A stretch of 64,000 nucleotides of DNA, from assembly GCA_022494885.1 (NCBI GenBank), contig JAGVSM010002634.1:124001-188000 (forward strand), written 5' to 3'. This stretch comes from Micrasema longulum. Its lineage: Eukaryota; Arthropoda; Insecta; Trichoptera; Brachycentridae. Below the pieces are notes generated by a model. It was not told the DNA's origin. It did no database searches and saw only the letters and a list, made by a program, of their open reading frames with translations. The translations under genes were made by a program, and so were the position numbers. This document shows, piece after piece, positions 13,901-28,900 of the stretch (position 1 is its first letter; each line of letters starts with the position of its first letter).

Positions 13901-16900
13901 TTTCTTCTTGTCTCTCTGAGATAATAATGATTTATTTGTAGATTTTTTCTTATATCTTGTAGTTTACAATATGTAACTTATGTTGTTTTGAATATAATTT
14001 TTATATATTTAATTAATGAATTGTTTATATACCTATCCACCAGTGGCGAGCGGTGAGTTTTTAAATTGGTAAGCTATGAAAATTCTGATAAAATGTCCAT
14101 AGCGGTAGTATGGCATATAAAAAACAAGTCTATTTTATATTTAATAAATAATTCCTAACAAATGGCTCCAGCGGCTAATAGTTTCAGTAAAAATATTTTC
14201 TAATGTAGCACAAACATTTGATTTAAAAAATAATATTTAAAAAAACATAATTGTAAAAAAAAAATTAGACTCGAACCCCCGCCTTCATCGTTAGAAAGCA
14301 ACGACCCAACCGCACAGCTATTTCGCGTTTTCGGCTAAGCGTCGAAAAAGTAATTAATAAACTGAATAATTCATTAGCGCACCAGTGCATCTTTGGTTAA
14401 GTCAGACTATTATAACTTGTCTTGAAATAAAACACTATTTCTTAATAAATGATAATAATTCAATAATTTTAAAGTATTCCTTACCTTACGGTGTACGATA
14501 GTTCACCAAACAAAACATAAATTACGTTTTAAGAATCATTGTTTCATCGACTTTTATATCACATTATTATTCACAAAACGACATAAGTTATACATGTTAT
14601 TATTCTTAACACTATACACTAGTAACGTTTTTATTATAACTCTTAACTAAATTTTAAAAGTTTAAATGGATACTGAAGAATAACCTACAATGTTTAACTG
14701 TCATCGTATGCACAAAAACGAATTACAATCAAAAAACAATTATTGAATCTTTGTTTTTTTAAAACCCACCAAAGGATTTATACTTTATTATGGATTAAAA
14801 TATCAATTCGTTTCGATTTAAATATCAATATATTAATAATTTTAAAGCAAATTTACTTTCAAACCACAGAAACATAAGTATGATCAATTACTGTCAATTA
14901 CTTACATATTATTGTAACTTTCGTGTTAAGAAGTACGAAATATATTCGTTATCTCTTTCTCACACATAACGAGTGCGTACATTGTCACCTCCCTTAGACT
15001 GTTGTAAGTCAAATTGATGTATTTTAAAGAATACTAGCCCTTATTGAAAAGTATTGAAAGACTAAATTGCATTAATGAAAGCTGCAAGATTTTACTGTAA
15101 TCGCAAGTGTAATTTTTCGAACGAGATTCTAAACTTTTAGGTTAAAGACGTATTTGAATTAGTGATTTTAAAGCGAGCAGAGTAATCTCGTGTAATCCAG
15201 TAGTGATAAATTTGGCCAATAGAGGCGCAACTGGTCGCTGTATGGAATAAAGGAATATATAAATTTACTTACCCAAGAAAAGTAATATATTTTTTTGGTG
15301 ATGTGTTTTTTCTTAATAATAATACAGTATTATAAAACATTACTTACGATGTCAAAAAAATATGGTAAGCTGCATGTAATCGATTATAAGGAGCATTCGC
15401 CACTGCTATCCACTGGGGTTTATGTAATAACCTGTCGATTGTTTTAAATTAAATAAAAACACTAGGTCACTTTTACGCGTTTTGTTTCCAGATTTTTTAA
15501 AAGATAACTTATGTTTTCAGGTTTCGGTGCCAATTGGAGAACCGAGTGAGATTTCACAGATATTCGATACTATTTCTTACAAAAAAGGATCTGCCATCAT
15601 CAGAATGATGAACCTCTTCCTGGGAGAGAAGGCGTTCCGTGACGGAGTCAGCAAGTAAGTAACTGGCACTTAGTTTGTTTTTTAATTGAAAAAATATCCA
15701 TTTACAATTTTTTTTAATGATTAAATAATTGTCGAGTTTGGAGATGAAATTTCGGGACATCTGATGTAAGGTTTGCAACCGTATCATAAGATCATATCTT
15801 ACCTACGTTACTCATTTTATTCATTTTCCTTTTTTTTCCTTTTTAAATCAATGTAGATGTCTGTACATTGTTCATGTGTTCATCGTACCATACGACATTT
15901 CTTAGGCATCCAGATGTTTACTAACTGAGATGGATATGGCTGCATCGTCTGTCGTCATGTGATATTAACGACCTTATTTCCCTTAGTAGTTTCACCATTT
16001 TCTTCATTTTTAAAAGCGTTTTTTTTTTAATATTTTTTTTCTGCTTGTGTAAGAAAGGGGTTTTTGCTTGTAAATTGTGCTATATCTAGTTATAAAAGTG
16101 CTAAACTTGCTTTGTTTCTTTGTTGTTCTCAATATGTGTGTATTTTTTTTTAATTTTAAAATTATTTTTGTCCTGAATTGAGTTGTTGTAACTCCTGGGA
16201 ATGTAACTCAATGTATTATGCCTGTAAAATACTTTGTGTAATATGATTTAAAAAAAATCTTTTTTTTATCCACAACGAAAAAAAGATTGTTTTATTTCTA
16301 TAAAAAATATCCGCTTTCTTAAAATTTACTTTAATTTTTCAAAGATTGTACAAATTTCAACTAATTGTCAGTAATTGTAGTAAATAAATAAGAACTTTTA
16401 TTTATGTTCAAAGCATTAACTTTGTGGTCAAACTACTTACTGACTTTTTATATCTACCGGCTTCGAAACGTACCCGTCTCTTCGTCAGGACACTCACTAT
16501 ACCAACGAGCAAATACTAAAATACACATTCACCTTTAGCATCACCGTAGTATACAAAGTATTTACATAAAAATACATAAATTACATACAGAGTTAAAGAG
16601 GATGCAAACACCACCATGTCCGAATATGCAGTGCATGTAGTTCATGTACTGCAGACGGGTACGTCTCGAAACCGGTAGAAATAAAAAGTCGGTAACTGGT
16701 TAAATACAAATTGTTACTAACATCAATAAAATAATAACCTAGCCGTAGGAAAGCGATAAACTACACTGGCGGATATAAAATCCGTAACACTGCTAAAAAC
16801 CCAAAACTCACAATGCGAAGCTCAATTTCTAACGTAAAATTGAACATAGTTATGCAGAAAGCAGCCAGTCTACAATTTTGGAAAAATGCGGTATTGATGT

Positions 16901-19900
16901 TATCGGGTGCAGTAAGGTCGTTTCTATGTTCTGCTAAAAACAGCCGGACCGCTTTCATATAAAAAATTGTATTAATCACCTTTGGAAAAAGGTGTTGATC
17001 ACAATGACGGCATTTCTCAATTTGCAGAAAACACTAAAAAAACTAGAAAAATCTTATGATACTTTAAAAATCTTTTAAACTGGTCAAATACACAATAAGA
17101 TTCTTGTTTGTAATATATTCAAAAAAACTTATATTTTCATTGTTTATTGTTTGTTAAAGTCAAAAACATTCAAACTATGGCTGGCTGCTTTCTGTGTAAC
17201 TACGTTCAATTGATGTTCACGGAGTACTATAAAGATGTTCTGGTTTTCAGTTACCTGAAAAAATACAAGTACAAGAACGCGGCCCAAGATGACCTCTGGC
17301 AGTCCCTGACGGAGGCGGCGCACAAGGTGGAGGCTCTGCCAAAGGACTATACCGTGAAGCAGATCATGGACAGCTGGACCAAGCAGACTGGATACCCTCT
17401 CGTCACCGTCACTCGAGATTACGACAAGAACTCGGCTCTTGTTGCGCAGGTCAGTACACCGCACGTCATCACTGCAATAGTGACTTCAGATTTCCATACA
17501 TATTCTCGTATTTCGTGTTCAAATTGATTAAACTAATAAAAAAACTCCTTTAAGATAGATATAATAAAGCGAATGATAATTGAACGTAGTTATACAGAAA
17601 GCAGCCAGCCATAGAATATTTGTATTCGTTATATCTTTAATCTCCGCAAATTTGACCACATAACCGAGTACCGCACGCAACTACACTGGCTCAGTATCAC
17701 GCATAGAAGAAACATTCACATTCTATCACTTCTTCACAATACTTTAAATAATCCCACTTCGCCTGTTTATCTGAGAGAGCTCATTCAACCTCTTTCACAA
17801 CACGGACTATCTCTTCGTTCTAGTAACGAGAAAACTCTTTTACTACCCAGTCATCGCTCTAATTTTCTTGCCTCCTCTTTCACAGTAGTAGCCGCTCGAT
17901 TGTGGAATAATCTACTCACTAATGTTAGAGACGCCCCTTCTTTATTTACATTTAAGTCAAGATTGAAATGTCACTATCTAAATATTTAAATTGTTCCTTT
18001 ATCCTTCTTCTTTCCTTCCCATCCCCTCTCCTCTCTTCATAGTATAGTGTTAATTTTTTTTATTTATATTTATTTTTCCTAATCTTTATTTTTAATTTTT
18101 GTATAAAATTGTAAGATTCAATATGTCCATGTGTTTATAATTTTCTCAAACTGAACGGTTTGGGTAGGTAGGAAAAAATCGCCTTAAGGCAATATGCCCG
18201 CCCTTATATGTATATTTATTGTATATGTATATAAATATATAAATAGAACAGTGAAACTGAAATAATAGCCATTTTGTGAAAAGAGTGAATTATAAAATCT
18301 ATACAATAGTTTGAATGTTTTTGACTTTAACAAACGATAAACTATGAAAATATAACTTTTTTTTTAATATTTTACAAACAAGAATCTTATTGTATATTTG
18401 ACCAGTTTAAAAGATTTTTAAAGTACCAAAAGATTTTTCTAGTTTTTTTAGTGTTCTACAAACTGAGAAATGCCGTTACTGTGGACAACACATTTTTCCA
18501 AAGGTGATTTATACAGTTTTTTATATGAAAGCGGTCCGGCTGTTATAAGCATAACATAGAATCGAGCTTACTTCACTTGATAACATCAATATCTCATTTT
18601 TCCGAAATTGTGGACTGGCTGCTTTCTGCATAACTGCGTTCAATTACCTGTCAAAATCACCAAACTCATTTAAATTCGATGATTTTTTTTTCTTTACTTA
18701 TGTACCTAGTGTCTGGACAGTGCCGAATGAATCGGCGTTTATTGTAAAGCATAGTATTATTATGATATTTATTTATTTTCTTTTATTCAGGAAACATACA
18801 GTACAGTTACAAAATTTAATATTTTACACAATTAGACTTAACTCTAATGGACCAGTGAAGTTTCCATATTATAAAGCAATTATATGTAAAGTTAATTATG
18901 AAAGTATAAAAAAGAGAAGGAAAAAGAAAAACATAAATGAAAGTTGTTTAAAAATTAAAATTGATATGATATGTTTGCAAAACAGTTAAGATGGTACAAA
19001 AATAAACAAATTAGCAATTAAAGTAAAATCAAGTCAAAATTAAGTAAAATTAAAGTAAAATTATTAAAAGAAAACCTCATTTTATAATTTTCTTCACCAT
19101 GTTATATTGGGTGAATGTGTATGTGCGTGTGAGTAAATGTGTGAGTGTGCGTGTATATGTGTGTGTAATTATACACGCATGCTCATTTGCATGCGTATGT
19201 AAATGCACTTATTTATAAAAAAAAAAATATGTACCTTCATTTATTTTTTGAAATATATTTGTATTTTGTACTTAAATTATTAATATTATAATCTCACAGC
19301 AAGCACAAGAGGTTGCTTTTTTTTAGTGTGGTATTCCATTTCATTTTTTGGTTTTTGTACATTATGTATTTCATTTTGTTAACATTTTGTTACTTTATAT
19401 TATATTAAATAATAAAAAAAATAAAAAATAAAATGTTAGGCACTGTCTATTCTCACTCGGAATAGTAAATACCTGTTCTGAGGTAGACAGCATTTCTTTC
19501 AAATTATAAAATACAGCATATTAAATTATCAAAAGAAATAATTAATGTTTTTTAATAATGATGAAAATGCTTATTACTCACAGCATTTACATATTAATAC
19601 ACAGACATGCCCTGAGCCTTTAAAAATGAAGACCTTAACTCCTGCCCAAACGCTTAGTTATGTCCAACGCGTGTTTAGTCGTTCTTCGATCGCCAGCCAG
19701 GCGTGACGTTTAGAATCAAAACAAAAATGCCTACATGTGTCATAAAAACGTGTAAAAACCTTTCGGATAAACATTAAAAAAGGATTGTGTAACTTTTCAT
19801 GATTGACAATGCTTGGAACAATTAACTTTCAAACACAAATATTATTTTTTGTCAACGTAAAACTAAGTTTAGCAGCGCAATTGCGAAGCTTTTTTTAATT

Positions 19901-22900
19901 ACAGGGATGCACAGATAGGAATATGTTTTTAAAATATAATAAACGTAAGTTTATATTATTTTTGCTTTCTCTAAAATCTAGAGTAAAGGAATAAATCGGT
20001 CGAAATAATAAGGAATTTAAGAAAAGAACCTGATTGGGATTCACTAATAACAAACGTTGATTGTTAACCTTAAAATACAAGCTTATTTATGTACCAAAAA
20101 TAAGTATCCTCCCATTTTCAGTATTCTCGTCAAATGCAGCCCTGGGAGTAATAAACAAACTTAGTAAGTATGGGTACGTTTTCGTGTCACTACTTTTTTA
20201 AATATTTTACTCTATAGAGCGTGTCCATGTATTATAATTTAATGACTCATATAAAATTTTAATGTCAAAGCTTTCCAAATGAAACTATTTTTCAGTTTAG
20301 GTCTAAAACTTAGGAATAAAACTTAGTAAACTAGGATTTAGTTATTATTTTTTATTAATCTGCCACAATATAAGTGTAATGCACTTTTAGAAGACACCCT
20401 TTGTCTTAAATATAACTGAAATGTCTTATTTAAATAAATAAAATGCTTTTAGTTTACATCAAATAAGTCAATTTACTTGAATGTGCTGTTAAGTATAACA
20501 GTACTTTATGGTATAGATCACTAAAAAAATGATTTTTCACTAGGAAATCAAATCACGACGTCGGCTTTAAAAATATTTATCCTCTAGGTGAAGGTAAAAA
20601 TAGCTCGCAACATTCCAAGAGTTGAGGCAGTCAACAATGTAGTTTAGGATCTTTACATATCTTCACCGCTTACGCCGCTAATATTGCATTACTTCTCAAT
20701 ACAGTTATGTTATATAGTTACATAAGATTCGTCTTCATATGAGCATCTATTTTTATACCTCTTTAGTTCTACCACTATAGTATTTGATCAGATACTAAAG
20801 ACCTGTCGACCTGTGGAAAATCCCCCAAACTCCGGTACCAATATTAGAAAACAGCGGAGTTAGAAACACACGCATGATTTTAACTTAATTAAAACGGTTT
20901 TTTGTCTCCTCGTTTCAGCAACACTATCAAGAGAAGAAAGGGAAGGCCAGGTCCACGAGTCCCCTTTGGTGGGTGCCCCTGAGTGTTTGGTCTGCTGGGT
21001 CCCCACAACCCAGTCAGGTTCCCTCGTCTTGGCTCGCTGGAGAAGCCTCCGTCACTCTTAACTCCATGCCCAACAAGGACAACTGGGTACTTTTTAACAT
21101 CGACATGGCAGGTACGTATTCAAATATTGATAATGTTAGCCATTCAAGCCTTTTAACTAATGTATTCAATAACTATAAACTACTTACTATTTCAGCATAC
21201 CTCTATAACGTGATTTTAAGTATTATTATTTGTTTATTTTAGAAACAAACAGTCGATAATGATATAATAATATTTTAAAAAATATGGTTTAAAGACAGAC
21301 CGGCAAAGTTTCTTAATAAGTATCATACATATTAAATTGTGATACAACAAAAGGGTGTGTTTATGTGTATTTGTATGAGAGTAAGTGTAGTGGTGTGTTT
21401 ATGTGTATTTGTGTGGGAGTAAGTGTTCAGGTGCATGTAAGTGTGAGCATTATTAAATAGCAAGTGGGATCGTATCGCAGCCAGAAAGAATGAGTCTTAA
21501 TTTATTTTCAAATAAATTAAGGGGCATGTAAAATATATCAATAGATAAAAAAAACGCATTGTAGTTCGAGCAAGAATATAAACGTATGTATATTTTAACT
21601 AACCTACATTTATTATAATCAGTTATATTTTACCGAAATATTTTAGGGATTATTGCACCACAAAAAGTCAATTTTGCGCGTCGTGAGAGATTGAAAATTC
21701 TTCAAAATATTAATGTGGCCCTTAACGCAAAAATGAGCCACGGTTTGCTTTATTTTAAAATACAATCTAAGTAATAATAGTGGTTTAATGATTTTTATGA
21801 ATTGGCTAAATCTAAAAACATTTCAAACTGAATGGCCTAGTGGGTGAACTTTCAATTATGGTTTTGTTCATATTAGTTTATTGATAACGTAAGTCTATTT
21901 AGAACTGCTCTCCTGTAGAAAATGTTTTTTTTATTGTGTCACTGTTATTCCCGGAGTGCGCTTTAAATTAATTATATTTTTTCAAAGTTAAATGTTAAAT
22001 AATGGATTGTTTATATTACTACATATTTTATCTTTACAAAATTTGTCAATTTTTACGGAAACGTAACAATTATTCAACTTTGAATAAAAAATAATAAGTT
22101 TAAAATTTTATGAAGTTAAGTTATTGATGGGTTTCCGTGAAAATTGACAAAATTGGTTACGAGAAGATAATATCCAGTAATATAAAACCACACATTTTGT
22201 TAGAAAATGTATTAAATTTTTATTTAACATTAAAATTTGAAATATTTTTAATTCTTTTAAGCCCACCCCGGGAATAACAGTGACATAATGAATAAAATAA
22301 CTCATTTTTACAGGTGGTTAGGCCTATTGAAAATGTGTCACAGCGTAAATAAATTCCTATGCTTTTCTCCTTTTCTCTCGCCCACTTGAATCCTGTCCCT
22401 TTTGCACCTTATAGTTCTAATAACTATTGAGTTGATTATTTTGCCACCTGGAGTCAGTGTCCGATTTGACCGCGATTGAAGTGCATGTTCGGTTTGGAGT
22501 TTTGCCGCTTAAGCTACCGCTCGCTCCGCCGTGTCGCTGCCTCAGCTAAGCTCGGAGAAAATAAGAAAATTAACAAAAAAGGTCAGTCCATTCACTCCAT
22601 TCACTCCATTTCCTTGCATCTATTTGCGCTGTGACATTTACAAAATTTAATATACCTCCTGCCGAGAACCAGCTCACGCATCGCCACAGGAGAGCAGTTA
22701 CAAACACACTCGCGTTATCAATGAACTAATATTAAGGAGCGTAATCTATCAGTGGAAAAAAATATTTAAGTAACATGAATCTTTTAAGTATATTTTTTAT
22801 CAGAAATCCCTTGAAAAATATTTTTTTTGTTTGTTGTTTATTTTTGTAATGGTGCAATTTTGAAAGGACGAAGTTTTATTGACTAAATCGTATGATTTTC

Positions 22901-25900
22901 TTATTTTTTATTAGATTACAGCCTTCACCGTTTAAACTTTATTTAACTTATAAAATAATCAATTTATTGTTATAGGCGTGTACAGGGTGAACTACGACGA
23001 TCGTAATTGGGGTCTGCTGAAGGAAGCCCTGAAGGGTTCCAACCACAGCGGAATACCAGTCCTTAGCCGGTTCCAACTTATCACCGACTCCATGTCCCTT
23101 GCGTCTGCCAACCACATGCCCTATGCCCAGTCCATCAGGTACGTTGTTTTTTGCTTGTTTCTGCCCCGAAAAGAACTTTGAATGAAACTGGATAAATACG
23201 CCAAGCAAAAAAACGGTGTTTTTTTATATTACTATTAGATACAAAGTGAATTTTGATTTCAAGTTTTCTAAAAATACTTTTTTTGTCACAAATTAATGGA
23301 ATTTTCTATTCAGTAGGGCAAATTTCTAATTTTTAATTAATTGTCCAAAAACGTTCCCTAAAATTTTTAACTGTTCTTTCTCCGTCCATTTATTCTACAT
23401 GTTCAAACCATCGTATAACTCTTTTCTTGTTTTGGCTTATGATCCTTATCTCAGCTTTATAATACATAATTCATAGATCTCGACATGACGTTGTGCATCA
23501 ATAATATAAAGTTTTAAATCACACTCAAATACTGTCGAAATGCGATCTATCAGGCAAATTGAGGGTTTTTTCCCGGTGCTGCAAAATAGCGTTAAATAAT
23601 TATATCATTAAGTAACATATCAATTTAGTTACCCACTAAGTTAAGAGACTTTTCAGTGCGGCACCATTTTATTTCGGAGAGGTTTTTTTTACACACAGAC
23701 TATATTTTTGTTACAATTGACATTATTTTTTTTAATAAAAAAAAAACTTAAATATTTACACAATAATCATAAAATTAAATTCCTGCTTAATTGTAAGCAA
23801 ACAATTTGTCGGCAGGTTCTTAAATATTGCTTCGGATGTTTTATACTTAACCTACATTAACAATAATTTTATTTGATTTTTTAGTTGATTGTATTCGTGA
23901 TCTTGGTGTATATTTGGATAAAAAATTGTCTTATGAGAAACATATAGAGAAGATGGTCAGCAAAGCTTACAAAACATTAGGCTTTATAATAAGAGTATGT
24001 AAACCATTTAACTATCCACAAACACTAAAAATATTATATTTTGCACATGTCCGCAGTATTCTTGAATATTGCTCTACAGTCTAGTCTCCTCAATACTCCA
24101 AATACATTTTAAGAATTGAAAGGATTCAAAAAAAATTTATGAAGCATCTAAACTATCGACAAAATGAACATTTTAATAACTATGAAGAAGCTGTACTATA
24201 TCACAATATTGAAACCTTACAATCCAGAAGAACTATATCTGATACCGTCTTCCTTTACAAAATAGTAAATAACAAATTAGATTGTCCCCAACTTCTTGAG
24301 AAAATTAAAATTCGTATCCCTCAGCGCACAACTCGGCTGCAGCAATTGTTTCATGTTGGAAGATCAAGCACAAATAACAACAAGAATGCACCTTTTCCCA
24401 GAATCTTAAATAGTTATAACAAACATTTTTTTGAAATTGATATATATTTTCTAACTTTAATTAACTATAAAAAAAAATGCCAAGGCTATAATTGCAGATA
24501 ATAATCATTTAACTTAATCACTACTATCTATTTAACATTTGTAATTTGTTATATACTTGTACATTTGTATTTATGTCTAAGAGGAAAAGCTAATCTGAAG
24601 CTACTCTTGGGGATCCGTAAAATGATTTTTTTTTTTAAATTATTTAAAAATTATAATAATAAATTAAATTTTGAACTTTTAGTTATAATTATTATTTTAT
24701 TTTTTTTGCAAGTGATATGATACGGAGTGGCTTAATACAGGTACGCTTTTTTTTAAATTTCTTACATTCTATTTAGTTTTTATATAGAAAACTATAATTG
24801 GCCTAAAATTTTGGTTTATTTGTATATACTGTATTTTTTGTTGTAATGGCTGTTGTTTTCTTTAAATAAATAAATAAAATAAATAAATAAATAAATAAAA
24901 TTACATATTAAAACTATCATACATGCAGAAAACTTTTTTCCATCAGTCATTATTTGAGCATACGTCTCACTCCCATATTTAAATCACTATTTTTTTTTTT
25001 TTTTTGAGATGTTACATATTTTAGGTACCCATTATTGTAGTGTCCTTTTGCCATATTTATTGCAATATCTAGGAACAGCTAGCCTCTCCATACTAGTAAA
25101 CCTGGTGTTGTGATCATAAACCAACGTGTGTTTATACTCGGAGTGCGACGCATGCTGACAAATTAAGTTGTACCAAAGAAGAGCCTTAACTGACAATTTA
25201 TTTGTAGACTTATACATCAATGATACCAAAATATATTGTCTCTGGCGGTATACATCTTTATGTAGTAGCAATTTTATCGTTGAATTTGGTAAAGTTTGAA
25301 TAAAATGATAATTAGTTTTGCTTCTTTCGGGTGTAGGTACAAAGAAGATGTATTTAAAAAAAAAAAATTCCAACAGAGAGGGAAAAACATTATTGAAAAA
25401 GGAATATAGAAGTCTAGGCATTTACAGGGCTTCTGGCCTGTCATTGGCTGGTTTAAGTGGCCACTTTACACACTGTGTAACATTCACCATTCTGTCCATG
25501 TTAAACATTCACATTTTCTTCTCGTTTGAAGATCTTCCATATTAATAATGGTTTTAGGGGAATATTAAACAATCTTGGGATAACGCAATTTGATGTTTGT
25601 TCTCACAAGTAATGTGTAACCCTTAATTTTTAATCTAGCGTTATGAGTGTGGGAAACTCTTTTTCATATTTTTATATTCCGGATCATCAAAATAATTTAC
25701 AATCAATGTAAACTCACAAAGTTTCTTTACTCGCAGGACATAACAAAATTAAAAATATACACCTAACACGTTTAATTTTTCTTGTTCAACAACTATTATA
25801 ATTTTCATTTTCTGTATTTTATATTGCATTGTGTTCCTTTCTTAGCCTGTTGGAGTACTTGAAGACGGAAGAGTCATACCTTCCATGGAAGGCTGCCTTG

Positions 25901-28900
25901 TCCAGCCTCAGTAAAGTCAGCTTCGGCCTGAACAAGTCTCCTCAGTACGGCGCCTTCAAGAATTACATGAGGACGCTGCTGGAGCCGAATTACCTTCGTC
26001 TGGGAGGACTCCATACCAAGGTGGTGGCCACGCCAGGAAAACTAGATGCAGTTAAACACCAGGTACTACCAACATACACATTTTGAAAATTATGTTTTTT
26101 AAAGCCAATCGAAAGGGTTACGAAAGCCATCTTAATATATATAACTCATATGTACGTGTGATGTCACTGAACTCCTTCTAAACGGCTTAACCGATTTACG
26201 TGCGGGTTTTAGAGAAATATAGATCTTTGCGCTGTGCGTGTTCGTAGATATTAAAATCTTCAATCTAATATGTAAAGAAGTAGTAATGAGCATAAGTGTT
26301 TTATTTATTGATCTACCAGGGTTACATTTGAGGAGAATGCATTTACAAAAAAATGGAAAGATGTTGTTTTTTTGTGTTTAAAAAAGTTTGTTTTTGAATA
26401 TTTTCAAACAACATTTGTTTTTTGTGTATCTCAATCAGATTATTTTCTTAAATTCTTTATAATTTCTACCCACTTATTTCTTTCAACTGGAGTTTTGGTA
26501 ATACTAAAATAATATTAAATTTAGTACATTTTAAAATATCGTATTCCTACCTAAGTACACCCCTCTGTTTGTGATAAAACGGGAGTTTGACGTTTGCAAA
26601 AAGAATGCCAAATTAAAAAAATATATATATTTTATGTTTTGGTAATAATTATAAACAAGTACCTACTGAAATTCAATATTTGAATATTAACCATTTTTAG
26701 TTTTTAAATTTAATCACAAACAAGTACCTGGGTACCTACTTATTAATAAAAAGTATTTTTCCAGCGAAAACAACGTCTGTCGGGTCAGCTAGTTAAATAT
26801 ATAAAGATGCATTGATTGAACTTAACCTAAACATTCTTAGAAACTATTCAAAATTACAGTAGGTATGGTAATAGCATGATCTAGGCAAAACATAGCTAGT
26901 GTGTCGTCTTTAAACCAGGGAAGATAACACCACTTGCTTCTTAAGTGCTTGCTTTTGCTGTAGAAGCACGACAGTGCTATTGAAGAGATTTCGTTAACTG
27001 TTAAGAGGATCCTTGGCAGACGTAAAAAAAAATCCACAGCAAAAACAGCATTGGTACGCCAAATTACGGTGAGTTATGTTGAGGTTTATCTGAGCGAGGG
27101 TGTATTATTTTGTGCAAAAATATCAAACCAGCCAAAACACGTGAGTTCGATTTCTGTCCGGGTGGACGTAAAATATTGGTTTGAGAGGTGGTTCTATTCT
27201 GCAATATTTCATTGTCCTTAGACTGGCACCTGAAGTAAAAGACTGGAAGGTGATCTAATTATGTTTAACTTAAAACAAAATTTATTTTTAAGCCTCAACG
27301 AACAGTCATGTTCTGAAACCTGTCGGAAAATTAAATGTATTTAGTGGTTTTATACTGAATTAAATTTCGGAGATCCTCATTATTTTTTACTTTGTTTAAG
27401 TTTACTTTATTTTTTAATGTGTTTTTAACTATGTGATTTTTTTTTACAGAGTATTTTAATAAAAAAACTTTTTGATTTAAATACCTTGTATTTGTAAATG
27501 CTGATTATATAATTTCATATATTAATTACTGTTTTTATATTTTGACTGCCTTAAAACTGGGTAAATAACCCTAGTTAGACAGTTAAAGCAACTTTGTACA
27601 AATACATAATTTTATCAACAATATTTTGAGTTTTTGTTTAAATTTTTGTAGACTGGATTCAACTCCCTGGGGAGCTGTTTATATTCATATATATGAATTT
27701 CACCCGCTTAAATAAATGTTTCAGCTCTTTTACTTCACAAACATCAACAGATGAAAGAATTGAAGGAATATAAATATGATTCAAATATGGGCAAAATGGT
27801 GAATGTTACATAGTGTGTAAAGTGGCTACTTAAACCAGCCAATGACAGATCATAAGCCCTGTAGATGCCTGGACTTCTATATTACCTTCTCTGAAATGTT
27901 CTTCATCTCTGTCGTAATATGTTCACGTAATTTCATGTTTATGAAGTGATAATAATTAATAAATACAAAGAAAATATTTAGTTTTATTATTTCACATGCA
28001 AAATCACAAAGTTAGCGCTTTAAATAATAATTTTGCCTATCGTTATTGTAAAAATAATTATATACGTCATCTCTTTTGTTTATATTCGTCACCTTTTTTC
28101 TAAACAATACTTTGAGTTTGTCCAAATTTTTGTAGACAAGGACTGGATTCAACTCCCTGGGGAGCTGTTTATATAAACATATTATAACAGAGATGAAGAA
28201 CACTTAAGAGAATATAATATAGAAGTCTAGGCATCTACAGGGCTTATGAACTGTCAATGGCCACTTTGCATACTGTGTAACATTTACAATTCTGCCTATA
28301 TTTGAACATCTATATTCCTTCAATTTCACAAACACTCTTTAACCTCACAAACATCAACAGATGAAAGAATTGAAGGAATATAGATGTTCAAATATAGGCA
28401 GAATGGTGAATGTTACACAGTGTGTAAAAAGGCCACTTAAACCAGCCATTGACAGGTCATAAGCCCTGTAGATGCCTAGACTTATATAATAACTTCTCTT
28501 AGTGTTCTTCATCTCTGTTGTAATATGTTAACATAATTTTATTTTTATGAAAGTATATTAATTAATAAAAGCATGTTTTCAAGAGATGGAAGAGTAGAAA
28601 AAGATGTTGAAAGAAGAGTGAATGCGGGCAACAAAATGAACGGAGCACTAAGCACAGTAATTTCTAATAAAAATATGTCAATCGAAGCTAAACTGGCAGT
28701 GCACAACGGAGTTTTAGTCCCAACACTTATGTATGGAAGTGAAACATGGAACTGGCAGAGGAAGGATGAAAGCCGAGTGAACGCGGTTGAAATGCGATCT
28801 CTTAGACGAATGTGTGGGAAATCAATGGATGACAGGGTTACAAATGATGAAATCAGGCGAGAGTGTAAATCTGAGACAAGTATAATTGATAAGATTAAGA

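Noticed and set aside
17144..17464. Minus-strand 106-codon frame
   Set aside because: Antisense to aminopeptidase exon f.
18720..18989. Plus-strand 89-codon frame
   Set aside because: Lysine- and asparagine-rich low-complexity translation of AT-rich DNA.
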